Source of the DNA: Spodoptera frugiperda
Taxonomy: Eukaryota; Arthropoda; Insecta; Lepidoptera; Noctuidae
Length of the DNA stretch: 64,000 nt
Reading direction: 5' to 3'
Assembly: GCF_023101765.2 (NCBI RefSeq)
Contig: NC_064212.1
Coordinates: 12,400,001-12,464,000, forward strand
The translations under genes and the position numbers were made by a program. Positions 38,719 to 49,423 of the stretch are shown piece after piece. Under the pieces are notes generated by a model, which was not told where the DNA came from, made no database searches, and worked only from the letters and a program-made list of their open reading frames with translations. Numbering within the stretch: the stretch's first letter is position 1; every line of letters starts with the position of its first letter.

Positions 38719-38782
38719 CTTTTTGAGTGGAGGTCGACTTCTAATGAACTCAAGTATCATTGCATGAGCGTCTTTCTTTACA
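38719..38782 (-). CDS. spire: spire exon E5: WH2-C
   Basis: 64-nt exon (1 base plus 21 codons), acceptor TTCTTACAG, donor GTAAGA (38713-38718), phase 0 at the donor. It reads [21 protein letters not shown], the third WH2 motif, with the helix [12 protein letters not shown] and the PPLKK strand characteristic of Spire. It sits 221 nt from E4 and 105 nt from E6, the two shortest introns of the gene, so the WH2 cluster is compact. The exon is too short to stand out as an ORF and was found from its splice sites and family motif. Confidence 0.96.
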
Positions 38783-39003
38783 CTGTAAGAAAATCAAAAT
38801 TTTAATAATACGATAATGGTTCAGTAAAAAAATAATTGTAAAAAGTAGTGGAGTAACTTTCAGCTTAGACAGGAATACAAACGTGTATAACATACCTAAT
38901 ATTTTATATATTAGATTAGAGCAATAGAACAATCAGACTAAAAGCAGGATGATAGATAAAATATAGAGAAATGTTATAAAAAATTCATCAAAAGTATTCT
39001 TAC

Positions 39004-39176
39004 CTTGGAGGTATCGCGCCGTCAACTTTCCTTAGCGTGTACCTCCTGGACCTAATATCGTCCATTAATATTTCGTACGGCGTTAACTCGTACTCTATTG
39101 GTGTCCTTGAATAATTTACTTTCTTTAATTTTACACCCATCCGTAACTCTCCTATGACTTGCATCCAAAACCGCGC
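39004..39176 (-). CDS. spire: spire exon E4: WH2-A and WH2-B
   Basis: 173-nt exon (57 codons plus 2 bases), acceptor TTTTTCAG, donor GTAAGA (38998-39003). It starts ARFWMQVIGELRMGVKLKKV, which is the first WH2 motif (amphipathic helix followed by the LKKV actin-binding strand). It continues NYSRTPIEYELTP, then YEILMDDIRSRRYTLRKV, the second WH2, and ends DGAIPP. Each WH2 binds one actin monomer, and tandem WH2s stack monomers along a filament strand. Conservation with vertebrate Spire is nearly residue by residue. The last two bases (AG) plus T of the next exon give Ser, where vertebrate proteins have Arg. Confidence 0.97.
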
Positions 39177-40354
39177 CTGAAAAATGTTAAGAGCAATTAG
39201 TTGCATGTCGGGTTTTTGCTATGAGAATTTCTGCAGGCGTTTACTTTTATTCCGTATGTGCTTAAAATTTTTGAATTCGAATATAATTTAGGTTTGACGG
39301 GTTTTTAATCAAGCCAATAACATTTTTTCATAGTAAACATTGTAATTTGGTTTTAAAAAGTTCAGAATTACCAATAGAGACAGGTATTTTAATTAAGTAT
39401 CCGCTTGCAAGGAAGCCTTGACATGCAAAACATTAACTTATAACCTATGGTATGTAGTTAAATTTTAATGGTTGAGCTATGCGACATCTATTAAAGCATG
39501 CATTCTAGGTAAATCTATCTTTGGCTACACCTCATAATTTTACAAGGACAGATGTTTGGTATTTACAAAATTAAAAGCAAATAGGTAACTTTACGATCAG
39601 TCTTCCTTTCTACGTACTTGTAATGCTCTCCATATCCTTCGGTTTGACTACAATTAGAAATAACAACGTGTTACAAATATGTCACATGTACAGGGTTAGT
39701 TATAAAAGTTAATAAACAACAGGAGATGGTTAGATTATGCAAGTAAATAAAAGCATTAGTTATTTTGTGTTTATTCTGATCAGTTTTATGTGATATTATT
39801 TAACATTCAAGTACCTAATACTGTTAGTTATACAAGTTAGTAAATAAAGCATCTGCAGACCACATAGGGACAGAATTTAAATTGGAATTTCCTTAACTTT
39901 TTAGTATCGTGAAATCTAAATTTCAAAGTTTAGTATGACAGTCCTGTCCTGATTTTAAGCAAACTAAATATGGCAGTGGTCCGTTCTGTTCAAGGAGTAG
40001 ACCCACTGAGATTAATTGTCAAACACCAAAGTTCGCTATTTCATCACCATCATAGTACCTACATGACATCATCACAATATGATTTGTCTCCAAACAACTC
40101 CAGTTTTCACGCAGTCAAAGATAGCCGGTAAAAAGTAGGCATAAATACCTTGCATATATTATGTACAGGAATTCTCATTACCAGGCCTGAGTGCCATAAA
40201 TATTTACGCGTAGACTAAGCTATGGTCATATTGGTAAGAGCGGAGCTTTTAGCGATTTTACACTAACAACCGTACTCAGAGTCATTTAATGGTTACTTAA
40301 CCTAGTCCTTAGTAATTGTTTTCGGAACAAAATCGTTACTAAGGAATAGTTTAA

Positions 40355-40485
40355 CAGCCAATTCCAATAACCTACCTGTATCTGTAGATTTGCTTACTAG
40401 AGATACAATTTTGACATAAGCTACATACAAAATGTGTCAAAATTCTACCTCTGGTAGGCGATAGGTAGGTTATTGGAATGGGCCG
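40355..40485. mobile_element. small MITE, 17-23 bp inverted ends
   Basis: ATTCCAATAACCTACCT (40361-40377) and AGGTAGGTTATTGGAAT (40463-40479) are perfect complements. The pairing extends with two mismatches to 23 bp. Lies inside the split family-F element. Confidence 0.75.
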
Positions 40486-40493
40486 TATAGAAA

Positions 40494-40609
40494 CGTCACG
40501 CCTTTTATCCCCAAAGGGGTAGGCAGAGGTGCTCATTACGACACGTAGTGCCGCTATACAATGCACACGCACTTTTCACCATTTGTGTTAGAAGTCCCAT
40601 GTAATAGGG
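40494..40609 (-). repeat. family-A SINE, truncated
   Basis: Minus copy starting CGTCACGCCTTTTATCCCCA. Head missing; it stops at CCATGTAATAGGG. Adjacent to the MITE in the nested insertion. Confidence 0.75.
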
Positions 40610-41121
40610 TCCCATGGAATAGTTTAAGTAACCATTAAATGTCTCTGAGTTCGTTAGTGAGTTTGTAATCTTAAAAAAAGTATCGTCATTTATCAGACAA
40701 GCAACTTTGATGTGTGTTTAGATATTTAGACATTTACATAGGTGCGTCATCTTTTAACAAAGGAAATTGATTTTTCCTCCAATCGCGTCGCTTATGTGCC
40801 CCAACACTATCCTATCACGAATTACTTTAAAATAGCTAGGAACATTAATAATGCATTGCGAGTGCTTTAACCAACGCACAACAATCTGCATGCGTTTCTT
40901 CGGGAATTCGCACGCGATTATAATAATTATAGTTTAGCGAATTAGGCCTAATGTCCTTTGTTGGTGGTCTCAGCCTACCTACTACCTTCCTACCTAAGCA
41001 AAGTTAAAGATATCTTAAGCTACATTAACGTCATAAAAACTGTAATAATTAGTCTCGGTTGTTAGTAAATCGCTATGGTTATTGCACATTCATCACATTT
41101 CAAGACCAGGTAATGTCTCAC

Positions 41122-41325
41122 CCAGTCTGAAAACCGTAGCGTGTCGAGATGCGCGGCGGAGTCCTCAGCGGCTCCCATGTCCCTCGCTCCTCCGACCCGG
41201 ACCCTCGCGAGGAAGGAGGCCAGTTCCAGCGCTTCAGCGACGAGGGCTCGACATACAGCGCGGTAGTGCGCTGCAGCGGCTTCGCGGGCACATCGCCCAC
41301 CACCGCCACAGTGCCAAACGCAGCG
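41122..41325 (-). CDS. spire: spire exon E3: end of KIND domain
   Basis: 204-nt exon, exactly 68 codons, phase 0 on both sides, with acceptor TTTTTCAG and donor GTGAGA (41116-41121). It encodes RCVWHCGGGGRCAREAAAA, then HYRAVCRALVAEALELASFL, then RVRVGGARDMGAAEDSAAH and LDTLRFSDW. The HY-x-AVCRAL-x-AE-x-x-EL-x-x-FL signature is diagnostic for the last helices of the Spire KIND domain, and the closing DW leads into the WH2 region. The exon is strongly GC-rich and CpG-rich (Ala/Gly/Arg codons), so other frames are also open over 90-120 codons on both strands; these are shadows. Confidence 0.96.
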
Positions 41326-41419
41326 CTGAAAAAGAAAACAGTACCGTAATTACAAGTTAGGTAGATGCGCGCGATTCCAGACAGAGGGCGCGATGGGCGC
41401 GATCCTCGAATCGCCAGTA

Positions 41420-41547
41420 GCAGCGCGACAATCGTTGCGTCGTGTGTCGCGGAATGCTGCTCATGAATATGAGCCTCTAGCATGGCTTGAAACTAGTCGA
41501 GTTCCTCGTCAAAACAGTACGTGAGTAAGCCGATAACATAATAATTA
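41420..41547. mobile_element. foldback MITE (family D), right half
   Basis: GCGGAATGCTGCTCATGAAT, CTAGCATGGCTTGAAACTAG and the end AGTAAGCCGATAACATAATA ATT, as at 56.9 kb. The left arm is not recognisable. Confidence 0.65.
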
Positions 41548-41567
41548 AGTTAGGTAGATTTTTAGAC

Positions 41568-41705
41568 GTGGGCAGACCTCCCACTTGGTGGACAGATGAC
41601 ATCGTCAGAGTCGCGGAGAGGCAGTGGACACAGGTGGCGGCTTGTCGTTCTACGTGGAGGACTAAGGGGGAGGCGTTTGTTCAGCATTGGATATCTCTCG
41701 GCTGA
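41568..41705 (+). mobile_element. LINE ORF C-terminus
   Basis: 46 codons open to the natural stop: VGRPPTWWTDDIVRVAERQW, then TQVAACRSTWRTKGEAFVQH and WISLG. The GRPPxxWxDDI start and the VQxW end are typical of C-termini of moth non-LTR retrotransposons. A TGATGATGAT tail follows. 5'-truncated insertion lying 242 bp from exon E3. Confidence 0.75.
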
Positions 41706-42746
41706 TGATGATAAGATTCTTAGACAGGTACAATTTCATATTATAAATAAAAACATCGTTCTTAATTTCTTTTTCCCTTAAAAATAAGACTATAATTCTA
41801 AATGGGCCTAGTTTTTAGATGACTTTTAGCCAACTATATTAGAACTAATAGGTATTAGTTAAAATTGTGATAGCTTACAGTTCGTTATACTGTAATAAAA
41901 GATAACCTTTCCCCTCTAGGGAATAACACCGTGGTATAGGGTTTTTCCAAATTGGAATTGTAGTCATAGAACTAAAACGTGAAATGGTGACGTCATTATG
42001 ATTAATATTTTAATTTTGCACGATAATGCTAACTCTCGATACTTTATGAAGATAATGAAAAGATAATTTTTAATAACTTTGGGATATCTAATCAGTTTTA
42101 TTATTTCGTAATTTAGTTCTATGCACTCTAGACTGTTGGACGCCGATAGGAATAACATTGAACGTCAAATATGCTGGTCTATCTTTGTCTTTTAGCTTTT
42201 TCCCTCAAGCGAGTGATAGAGTGATCTAGTATATTGTTAATTATAATAAAGACTTAAATAAAACATAATACTAAAGACTCAACGAAGTTCAACTAAGTGC
42301 ACATTCAGAATGATGAGTACCTAAGTCAAAATATTTCATCAACTGATTAAGATTTCTCCCAAGGTACCTAAACAATCAATTAAAATTTTACATTACCTAT
42401 TATATCATAGCTACATTTTGAAAACCATCAAAACTGCAACCACAAAAAGGACCAATGAAAAACATCGCAAGCCCACACACAAGTAAATAGACTCGCATAT
42501 TTTGCTAACGACATGTGCATATAAATTATTGTGGCAATCAAACGTTCGGTACCTAATTGACATATAGGATCCGATGATGGATTACCTGACGGATGGAGCC
42601 ACCTACATCACGTCTTCGAGATATTAACGTGGGTCTCGGACCGAATCTTGAAGAAGAATAATCCAGATACATTTTACATAAGTACCACCTAGTGGAAAGA
42701 ATAGGATCACCTATATTCATTCTGGATCATACCATCAGTACATATT

Positions 42747-43132
42747 TTTTTATGGAATAAACGAGGAACGAGTAGACGGCTCACCCGATGATAAGCAACA
42801 CCAGAAGAGACACATGTGCTTTTTAAAAAGGAGTACGTTCTTTTCCGGAAGGTTTGAAGGTCGTATCGTTTCGGAAATACCACTGACAACAGCTCATTTT
42901 TCATTCATCTCTTGTTGATGATTCACAGATAAACAGATGTGACATTTTTTATGGAATAGGGAGCAAACGAGCAGGCAGGTCAGCTGATGGTAAGCGATCA
43001 ACGCCGCTCATGGACACCCCCAACACCAGAGAAGTTAAAAGGTACGTTGCCGGCCTTTCAAAAAGGAGTACGCTCTTTTCTTGAATGTCGTATCGGCTCT
43101 TGTTGATGATACACAGATTAATAAATGTCACC
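42747..43132. repeat. two tandem family-B derived units
   Basis: Unit 1 starts at 42747 and unit 2 at about 42944, both with TTTTTTATGGAATA. Both carry AAAAAGGAGTACG-TCTTTTC and end CTCTTGTTGATGAT-CACAGA. Period about 197 bp. Confidence 0.7.
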
Positions 43133-43581
43133 ACCAGGCAAAACCAGAGGAGACACAAGAGACATAACCCTCTCTAATTATATTACCCTTTCAAAGAGCA
43201 ATGTTAACTTCTCCGACATGAGTAGAACTGCATTATAAGTTGGAATAACTGTTGAGTGTCGTCGCCCATAGATAATGTGCGCACGTTCCCGTGCAGGCTG
43301 TTCTGAATGGATGACGCCCTCCGTGAACGCTTATGTTTGCAAATCGAGTCGTGTGAATGTAGTTTAGTTACTGGTCTATGTAGGTATGGGCAAGTATATA
43401 TGTATTTCAAGTTATGCTGTGGATTTATTTGCCGTACCTACAATACGGAACATTGTAAAGAAAGACAGATCTCACAGGGCTTATACTATGTCTAGAATCA
43501 CCGTTCCATGTTTAGTTTTGCAGAGCCACTAAAAATATAAACGGATCAAAAATTGTAGATCCTTGCTTAATTATTGCTTAG

Positions 43582-43953
43582 ATCAATGCAAATATCCAAG
43601 TCCCCTCAGTGGCCTCAATCAACATAATGACCTTTCAAAAACCCATATTAATACACAAGCCTATTAATTTTCGCATTTTTATTAGAGGTTGGCAATACTC
43701 GTATGTCTCAATTAGAACGGTATCAGAATGGGTCGTACGCAATTCGACATTGCATATGGTAATGATAATGTACAAGCCTATAGAAATACGCATAAACTGT
43801 AAAGTGGGTCATAGAGGGCCTTTGGACTTAAAATACTACTTTATTGATGGTGATTTGAAGATTGACCAGAATATACCTGTCTACTCTCCTGCTCATACTG
43901 ACGGTGTCATAAAGTCTGATAAAGGAACTACACATTTGATTCTGTACTCTTAG
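43582..43953 (+). CDS. unrecognised open frame, 123 codons
   Basis: Open from a stop at 43579 to a TAA-type end at 43953, with the first ATG at 43616. It is long for a roughly 36% GC intron. The C-terminal half reads KVGHRGPLDLKYYFIDGDLK, then IDQNIPVYSP. I do not recognise a family. A truncated family-B repeat follows directly (about 43963). It could be a relic of a mobile-element protein or a chance ORF. Nothing suggests splicing into spire, which is on the other strand. Confidence 0.15.
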   Translation: MNANIQVPSVASINIMTFQKPILIHKPINFRIFIRGWQYSYVSIRTVSEWVVRNSTLHMVMIMYKPIEIRINCKVGHRGPLDLKYYFIDGDLKIDQNIPVYSPAHTDGVIKSDKGTTHLILYS

Positions 43954-43962
43954 TACTAGTTT

Positions 43963-44068
43963 GCTTTACGGATTATCTGATAGTAAGGAATCGGCGCCGC
44001 TCTTGGACAACCGAAACACAAGAGGCGTCATCAGTGCGTTACCGGCCTTTTGGGGATAGGAATTTGAG
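43963..44068 (+). repeat. family-B element, internal fragment
   Basis: Contains GGATTATCTGATAGTAAGGA and GCCGGCCTTTTGGGGATAGG. Diverged. Confidence 0.6.
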
Positions 44069-44522
44069 ATTTTGGGTACCATAGATACATCTAAATCTTG
44101 AATCAGCAACAACTAAACACTAGAGTACATTATCAAGTCGTCAGTAAGTCAAATTTACCGTCCTTTGTCCGCCAACATGATTCAACATGTCAAGGGCGTT
44201 GGGGGGCAATGGGGGCAAACACGACCACTTTCGCAAGACGCCTTTGTCCCGGCACCGAATCAACGACCAGATAATAACGAGCCACAAGACAGACAGACAC
44301 CCACATTACTATTATTATAGTAACGTCACCTCAAATCTATAAATCTTGTGTAAACAATGAATTATTGTACGGAACACGAATGATCAGGATCTAACTAGAG
44401 GATTGTGATACAGATTAGAGGTAGTAGGTACTATTGTCAATGATAGTACAAACTGAGCTTTTTATTCCCTCAAAGGGTCCATGCAGAAGTTTACGTATTC
44501 GTTAGATAGGTTATATATGTTA

Positions 44523-44701
44523 TTTTTTTATGGTACCGGTAAACCAGTAGACGAAACAACTGATGGTAATAGTAAGCAATCGCCGCCGCCCATGGACACA
44601 CACCCGAAATACCAGAGGCGTTACAAGTGCGTTGCCGGCCTTTTGATGGTTAGGAATTTAAGGGTTGCTGGGGATTGGGAAGGGTGGCGTAATTGGGCCT
44701 G
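44523..44701 (+). repeat. family-B element
   Basis: From TTTTTTTATGGTACCGGTAA through ACCAGAGGCGTTACAAGTGC to GGCGTAATTGGGCCT. 3' end missing. Confidence 0.7.
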
Positions 44702-45042
44702 AAATATTCCACATTTCTCACTATAATTGAAAACTAACGCGATCGAGGTTGTTTTTGCGTGTAGTCGAGCAAAATCAATAATTTACAGATAGCATTTCAC
44801 CTACTGGGTTTCTCTTATTACCAAAATATCTAAACATGAGTAATTAATTATTAATACAAATATGTCCAGCGCGATAACAATCAACACTGTTTCGTCACGT
44901 AATCCCTGCCAATGACATTTAATCCTACATGAGTGTATGTACATAGATTTGATATTGAAGAATTTCATATATTTAGAACAACAAACCTATTGCTATTGCA
45001 AATATATTGCTTTAAGTGTAAAGCTAATAACGCACGGCTAAG

Positions 45043-45084
45043 AATGCACGATAGCATATACCACTGTATACGCTATCGTGCATT
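45043..45084. repeat. 18-bp inverted repeat (hairpin)
   Basis: AATGCACGATAGCATATA and TATACGCTATCGTGCATT, 6-bp loop, one mismatch. Isolated. Confidence 0.8.
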
Positions 45085-45371
45085 GTAAAGTAAATTCAAT
45101 AAATAATAAAACCTAATCAATGAAACGTATTTACCTCTGGATGATTATACCACATTTTTATAAATCATTTTTACTCTATTTATTCTAAAATATTTTACGA
45201 CATGACTACATCTTATTTTCCAATCACAAACAAAAAAAAAACAAATCTCATGCCATTTCAAAATCAATATACAGAACTGCCTGACACAGTTGGCAGTGGC
45301 AACTAGCTGCAGCTACGCAAGGGGGGTTCAGTTTGGAAACAGCTCTTTATGTAGTCCACATAATTGATTTT

Positions 45372-45510
45372 CTCACCCCCTATTACATGGGACTTATAAC
45401 ACAAATGGTAAAAAATGGGTATACAATGTAGATTGTATAGCGGCATTAGGTGCCGTGCCATGCAATGTGTATCTCTGCCTACCTCGTCGGGGATAAAAAG
45501 GCGTGACGTT
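45372..45510 (+). repeat. family-A SINE, 3' half
   Basis: From CCCCCTATTACATGGGACTT to GGATAAAAAGGCGTGACGTT. Confidence 0.75.
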
Positions 45511-46094
45511 GACGTATAATTATTTTTCCTGTTTTTTTAAAGATTGTTTGTACACAGACACATGACACGGGAGTAAATCCAAGGAACCACTGTTATAAAA
45601 ATAAATGATAAAAGCTACTGCTAAAACGCTCACTAGCACGAACGTTCAGTGCCTTCAGAAGCACTAATTTACTGATACAGTAAACGAATGTAGTAAAAGT
45701 AGAAGTGCAGGCATTTACTATTGATGAGTCCCGTCTTGCCCCACTGACCCAGTTGGCCCAAACCCACCCAACACCCAGCAATATAGCGAGCTAAAGAAAC
45801 GAGGAAATTGCGGTCCCCATCCACACTGGAGTGCTTACATACGAGTATCTCGCGTGGAAGGACCTTTTTTATCTAAGACTTTAAAGGGTTCTTAGGTGAT
45901 TGGCTAAAATACTTATTTTGTCTGTGGATCAGTTTTGTTATCTAAATAGTTAATATTGATCGAATTCTGTTCGGAACTTGTCTGTATTGGAAGGAAAGGA
46001 ATGAACAAAGTAAAGTAAAGCAGATTATAAATGCCAAAAGAAAAGAAAACTGACGCATTAAAGTTGTGGGTCGACAACACAATGTAATTTAAAC

Positions 46095-46221
46095 TAATTA
46101 TGACATTATAAGCTTACTCTCGTTAATGCTGCTCATGAATGCTGCTAGTCTAGTCTACTACTAACTAGTCGACTTCCTCGTCAAACAGTTACGTGGGTAA
46201 GTCGATAACATAATAATTAAC
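46095..46221. mobile_element. foldback MITE (family D), diverged
   Basis: Left TAATTATGACATTATAAGCT and right GTAAGTCGATAACATAATAA are inverted with several mismatches. The interior has GCTGCTCATGAATGCTGCTA and TTCCTCGTCAAACAGTTACG. Confidence 0.65.
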
Positions 46222-46486
46222 ACAATGTAACATAAAAACAACTACTACTATACTAGAGTAAAACTATAATGTTCATACATCATTATTTCCGTAAGTAAAT
46301 ATAAAGATATTTTTCTGCCTGAAACGTTACTCCTTCGTCGACACAACAAACAAATAATAACAAAGTAAAACAATAGTGGGAAAGTTTACTTGATTCCTCC
46401 ACGATTTAAATTACACATTAATTGTAACTCACAAGGAAAATCACATAGAATGCAAATTCTGTTGTCAACATTGTCCTTATGTAAAT

Positions 46487-46660
46487 CTTACTAATATTAT
46501 AAATGCAAAAGTTTGTGAGTTTGTGTGTGTATGTTTGTTACTCAATCACGTCAAAACTGCCGAAGAGATTCGGATGAAATTTGGAACAGGGGTAGATTAT
46601 GAATTTATGATATAGAATAAAACATAGGATACTTTTTATACCACGGGAACGCGTGCCGGG
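46487..46660 (+). mobile_element. Helitron-like (Lep1-type) fragment
   Basis: ACTAATATTATAAATGCAAA at the start, GATTCGGATGAAATTTGGAA inside, CACGGGAACGCGTGCCGGG at the end. Confidence 0.6.
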
Positions 46661-47088
46661 ATCAGACAACTTAGAATTACATCTCACCTGTTAAATTAAC
46701 ATGCAATGCCAAGAAGGTACCCAGAATTGGTTAAAGGTGAATAATATCTTTAAAATGTGCATCAAAGTTATGTACTTAATAAAGATTAATTTCGGTATTA
46801 CAAATACTAAAGAGGTGCCAATCAATTATCCGCGTGATTTAACAACAAATCCAATAATTAGCGCACACGACACAGAATGTTAATTTATGACCAACAATTA
46901 TCGCGTAACAACATTACATGTGAAATTCAGTGTAATTTGTGTTCTAGTTTTTTTACTTAAGTTGTACAATAATTTTATTTCTTTACACGTACAGGTTTTA
47001 CCTTTACTTTATAATGAGACTGACTTTAATCAAGTTGAAGAGCTTTTTCTTTATTTGCATATTTTGATGGACCACTAATATTTATACG

Positions 47089-47228
47089 TGCTGCGGACTG
47101 CCTAGCGGGTTACCGGGGCTCCGGGTCGAAAATCAGGAGAAGGAACGGGGTGGTTTTTAGTCAGTAAGAATCTGACACACGCCTACAAACGGGAGAAGTC
47201 ATTGGATGATCCCCTCTTAAAAAAAAAA
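47089..47228 (+). repeat. family-C element
   Basis: Starts GCTGCGGACTGCCTAGCGGG and ends AGTCATTGGATGATCCCCTC. Confidence 0.7.
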
Positions 47229-48045
47229 GGTATGTTCTTATATTATTTATATCTACCACACTTCACAAAAAGAAACAAGGAAGCATAACTTAAACTTGAA
47301 AATGATAAACACTTAAAATATACTTCTATGTGATGCAATACCCATTAGTATTAGAAGCCATATTTATTCTGATATCATAATACAATTTCGTAATAATCAA
47401 TATTGGTTTAAAACCTTATTTTAATGGTTAATTACCGGCTTAATGACAACGTTTCACGCATTAACAGCGGTCGTAAAACAAACTAATAGAAATTTGAGAT
47501 CAATACTTATCTTACGTTACATAAGAATTATAATTTTAAGGGTCCCAGCAGACTATAGTGTAACGTGAAAGGGCGTAGAGTTAAACATTGATTAAAGCAA
47601 GTTCGTTACATGTAAATATATTATTTGTTTTTAATAATAAAATGTAAATAAAGACTAGTCAATGTTTTATTGTAAAACTAAACTTAAAATATTATTACTT
47701 TTTTTACTGACATGTTACTGTCACTAGTAATATCATTATATATATCATAGATGGTAAATATCCCATAATAATGATATTCAAATATTATTGCCTGACATTT
47801 TGAATTTTACACGTATGTAAATTAAATGAGAAAGAACTTTTTTAGACTAGGTAATATTTTCTATACAGGAGCATCAATTTTAAGGAGAGTCTTACAAACA
47901 GTTATCTACCTACATCACCGAATATTTTATACTTCATTACTCTCTCTACTAGGTACAAACAACGCATAAAGCGAGCACAAAAAAAACCTCTACCTCAGTA
48001 ACCACACAAATGCACCGCGACCCTAATGCCACCGAATTCACTTAC

Positions 48046-48084
48046 CAAGTGCATCAGGTCCATAGCGGCAGGTAATTCTAATAA
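48046..48084 (-). CDS. candidate 39-nt cassette exon of spire
   Basis: Minus strand: a pyrimidine tract (CTGCTTTCTCC), then AG GAAG, then 13 codons LLELPAAMDLMHL, then a perfect GTAAGT donor (48040-48045). The 39 nt would keep the phase-0/phase-0 junction between E2 and E3 open. Using the first AG instead gives a 43-nt exon and a frameshift. The region is more GC-rich than its surroundings, and the frame stays open on both sides (about 40 codons). It may alternatively be a start exon (ATG at 48061-48063, good context) or part of an unrecognised repeat. Confidence 0.25.
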
Positions 48085-48361
48085 CTTCCTAATACGAAGG
48101 AGAAAGCAGATGACAGCACACCATTAAGAGTGACGCAACGTCATATAAGTGTCACTCAGATAAAGGGCAGGAGGAAATGCGTTGTACTTGTGTAATAATA
48201 GTGGCCTTAATTTATATTATAGTGTAGAAAGGGGCATAATGTATTGGGAGGTGTTGCTTTTTGGATGAATTTCCGTTGAATTTTTTGTATAAGTCTAGAC
48301 ATATATTGTAGGGGATATGAGAAGTTTAATTAAGGAGTTTAAGTTAATGTAATTAGTTTAA

Positions 48362-48450
48362 GTGTATGTGAACTTGTATATTTATAAACGCACACACAAC
48401 ACAGGTAAAAACCTAGGGTGGAATCGTAGAAAACCCTAGTATTTTCCATA
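48362..48450 (+). repeat. SINE body fragment (family J)
   Basis: ATGTGAACTTGTATATTTAT, then ACGCACACACAACACAGG and AAAACCTAG, the internal part of the SINE seen at 49831. No tRNA-like head. Confidence 0.55.
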
Positions 48451-49082
48451 AGTCGCCTGTCTACAATACTATGAAAATATGAGCCTAAACAACTCCACTC
48501 ACATAATTAAATTCATAAAACTTTCTCTTAGATAAAGTTATCATAAACCCTTCACAGAATTATCTCCAAAATATTATCTGAACGCTCAGTTTATCTGTGA
48601 AACCCTCTACAACTCATGTTACATGGTACACCAGTCGATAGAAATAAAGTAGTAAGTAACACTTCAGCCTTTATCATTCTCTCATAATCTGGTCAATGAA
48701 CACCGATCCATATTATTTAGATAAGGTTTGATATCTAAGAGAAAGTTGGAAGGATAGCTTCACTACATTATTATCAAAAAAAAAAAAGATGGATGAAGAT
48801 TACCAGATACTCCGAAATGAACTGTATGGAACCGTTTTAGAATCTTATCTGGGTGAAATCTTTGAATTTTCGTAGCTAGTAGAAAGATATAAAGTGGCAT
48901 ATTTATGTAACCACTTAGGGAAACCTTTTTTGAGAAAATTCTAAGATTGTCGATTTACTTCACACTAGTCTGTCGATAAACGTTCAATGTTTATCTTGAA
49001 TCGATATCGTTAAAATCTATGAACCTGAATTCTGAACTGACCAACCGGAACCCATAAAAGAAATCCATCGGAGGACGAGAAA

Positions 49083-49205
49083 TTAAAGTCAAAGTCAAAG
49101 CCATTTTTTTCAATTAATCCTTAATTAGGCACTTTTGAAACGTAATTTAATTGAATAGTCTGTCAGTGAAGCTAGGTGCTCGTTCCAAAGTGTAGCTTCG
49201 AATGA
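49083..49205 (-). mobile_element. LINE 3' end fragment
   Basis: Minus strand. Tail AAAGTCAAAGTCAAAGCC, then TTAGGCACTTTTGAAACG, then CAGTGAAGCTAGGTGCTCGT. Confidence 0.55.
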
Positions 49206-49423
49206 ATAAAATGAAATCAGGTGGCAGAACGATGTACATACTTAATGCAGAAACTGAAACCAAGTATCCCAAAGTAGATCCAAATGAAAAAACCTTGAAG
49301 TAGTTTCTCATTATCGTGGTAGAAAATGGCCTTAGGTAACTAATGACGTCGATGAAGTGAAAAACCTTCAGCATTTTTAGACAAAAATCATTACGCTCTC
49401 CTCTTTCTTCTGTTTTTTTATGT

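Larger units (their letters stand above)
40272..40652. mobile_element. foldback element (family F) split by a nested insertion
   Basis: Left part CTCAGAGTCATTTAATGGTT, right part AACCATTAAATGTCTCTGAG. The insertion (40355-40615) is flanked by GGAATAGTTTAA at 40343-40354 and 40616-40627, a 12-bp target duplication. The insertion holds a MITE (40355-40485) and a family-A SINE fragment. Confidence 0.75.
39177..41121. other. intron between E3 and E4 (1.9 kb)
   Basis: 39177-40270 has no recognised content. 40272-40652 holds a foldback element interrupted by a MITE plus a SINE fragment. 40660-41121 is AT-rich and featureless. Confidence 0.7.

Noticed and set aside
41118..41483. 121-codon minus-strand ORF and 92-codon plus-strand ORF over exon E3
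   Set aside because: They are out-of-frame shadows of the GC-rich spire exon E3. The correct frame gives the HYRAVCRALVAEALELASFL KIND signature and splices in phase.
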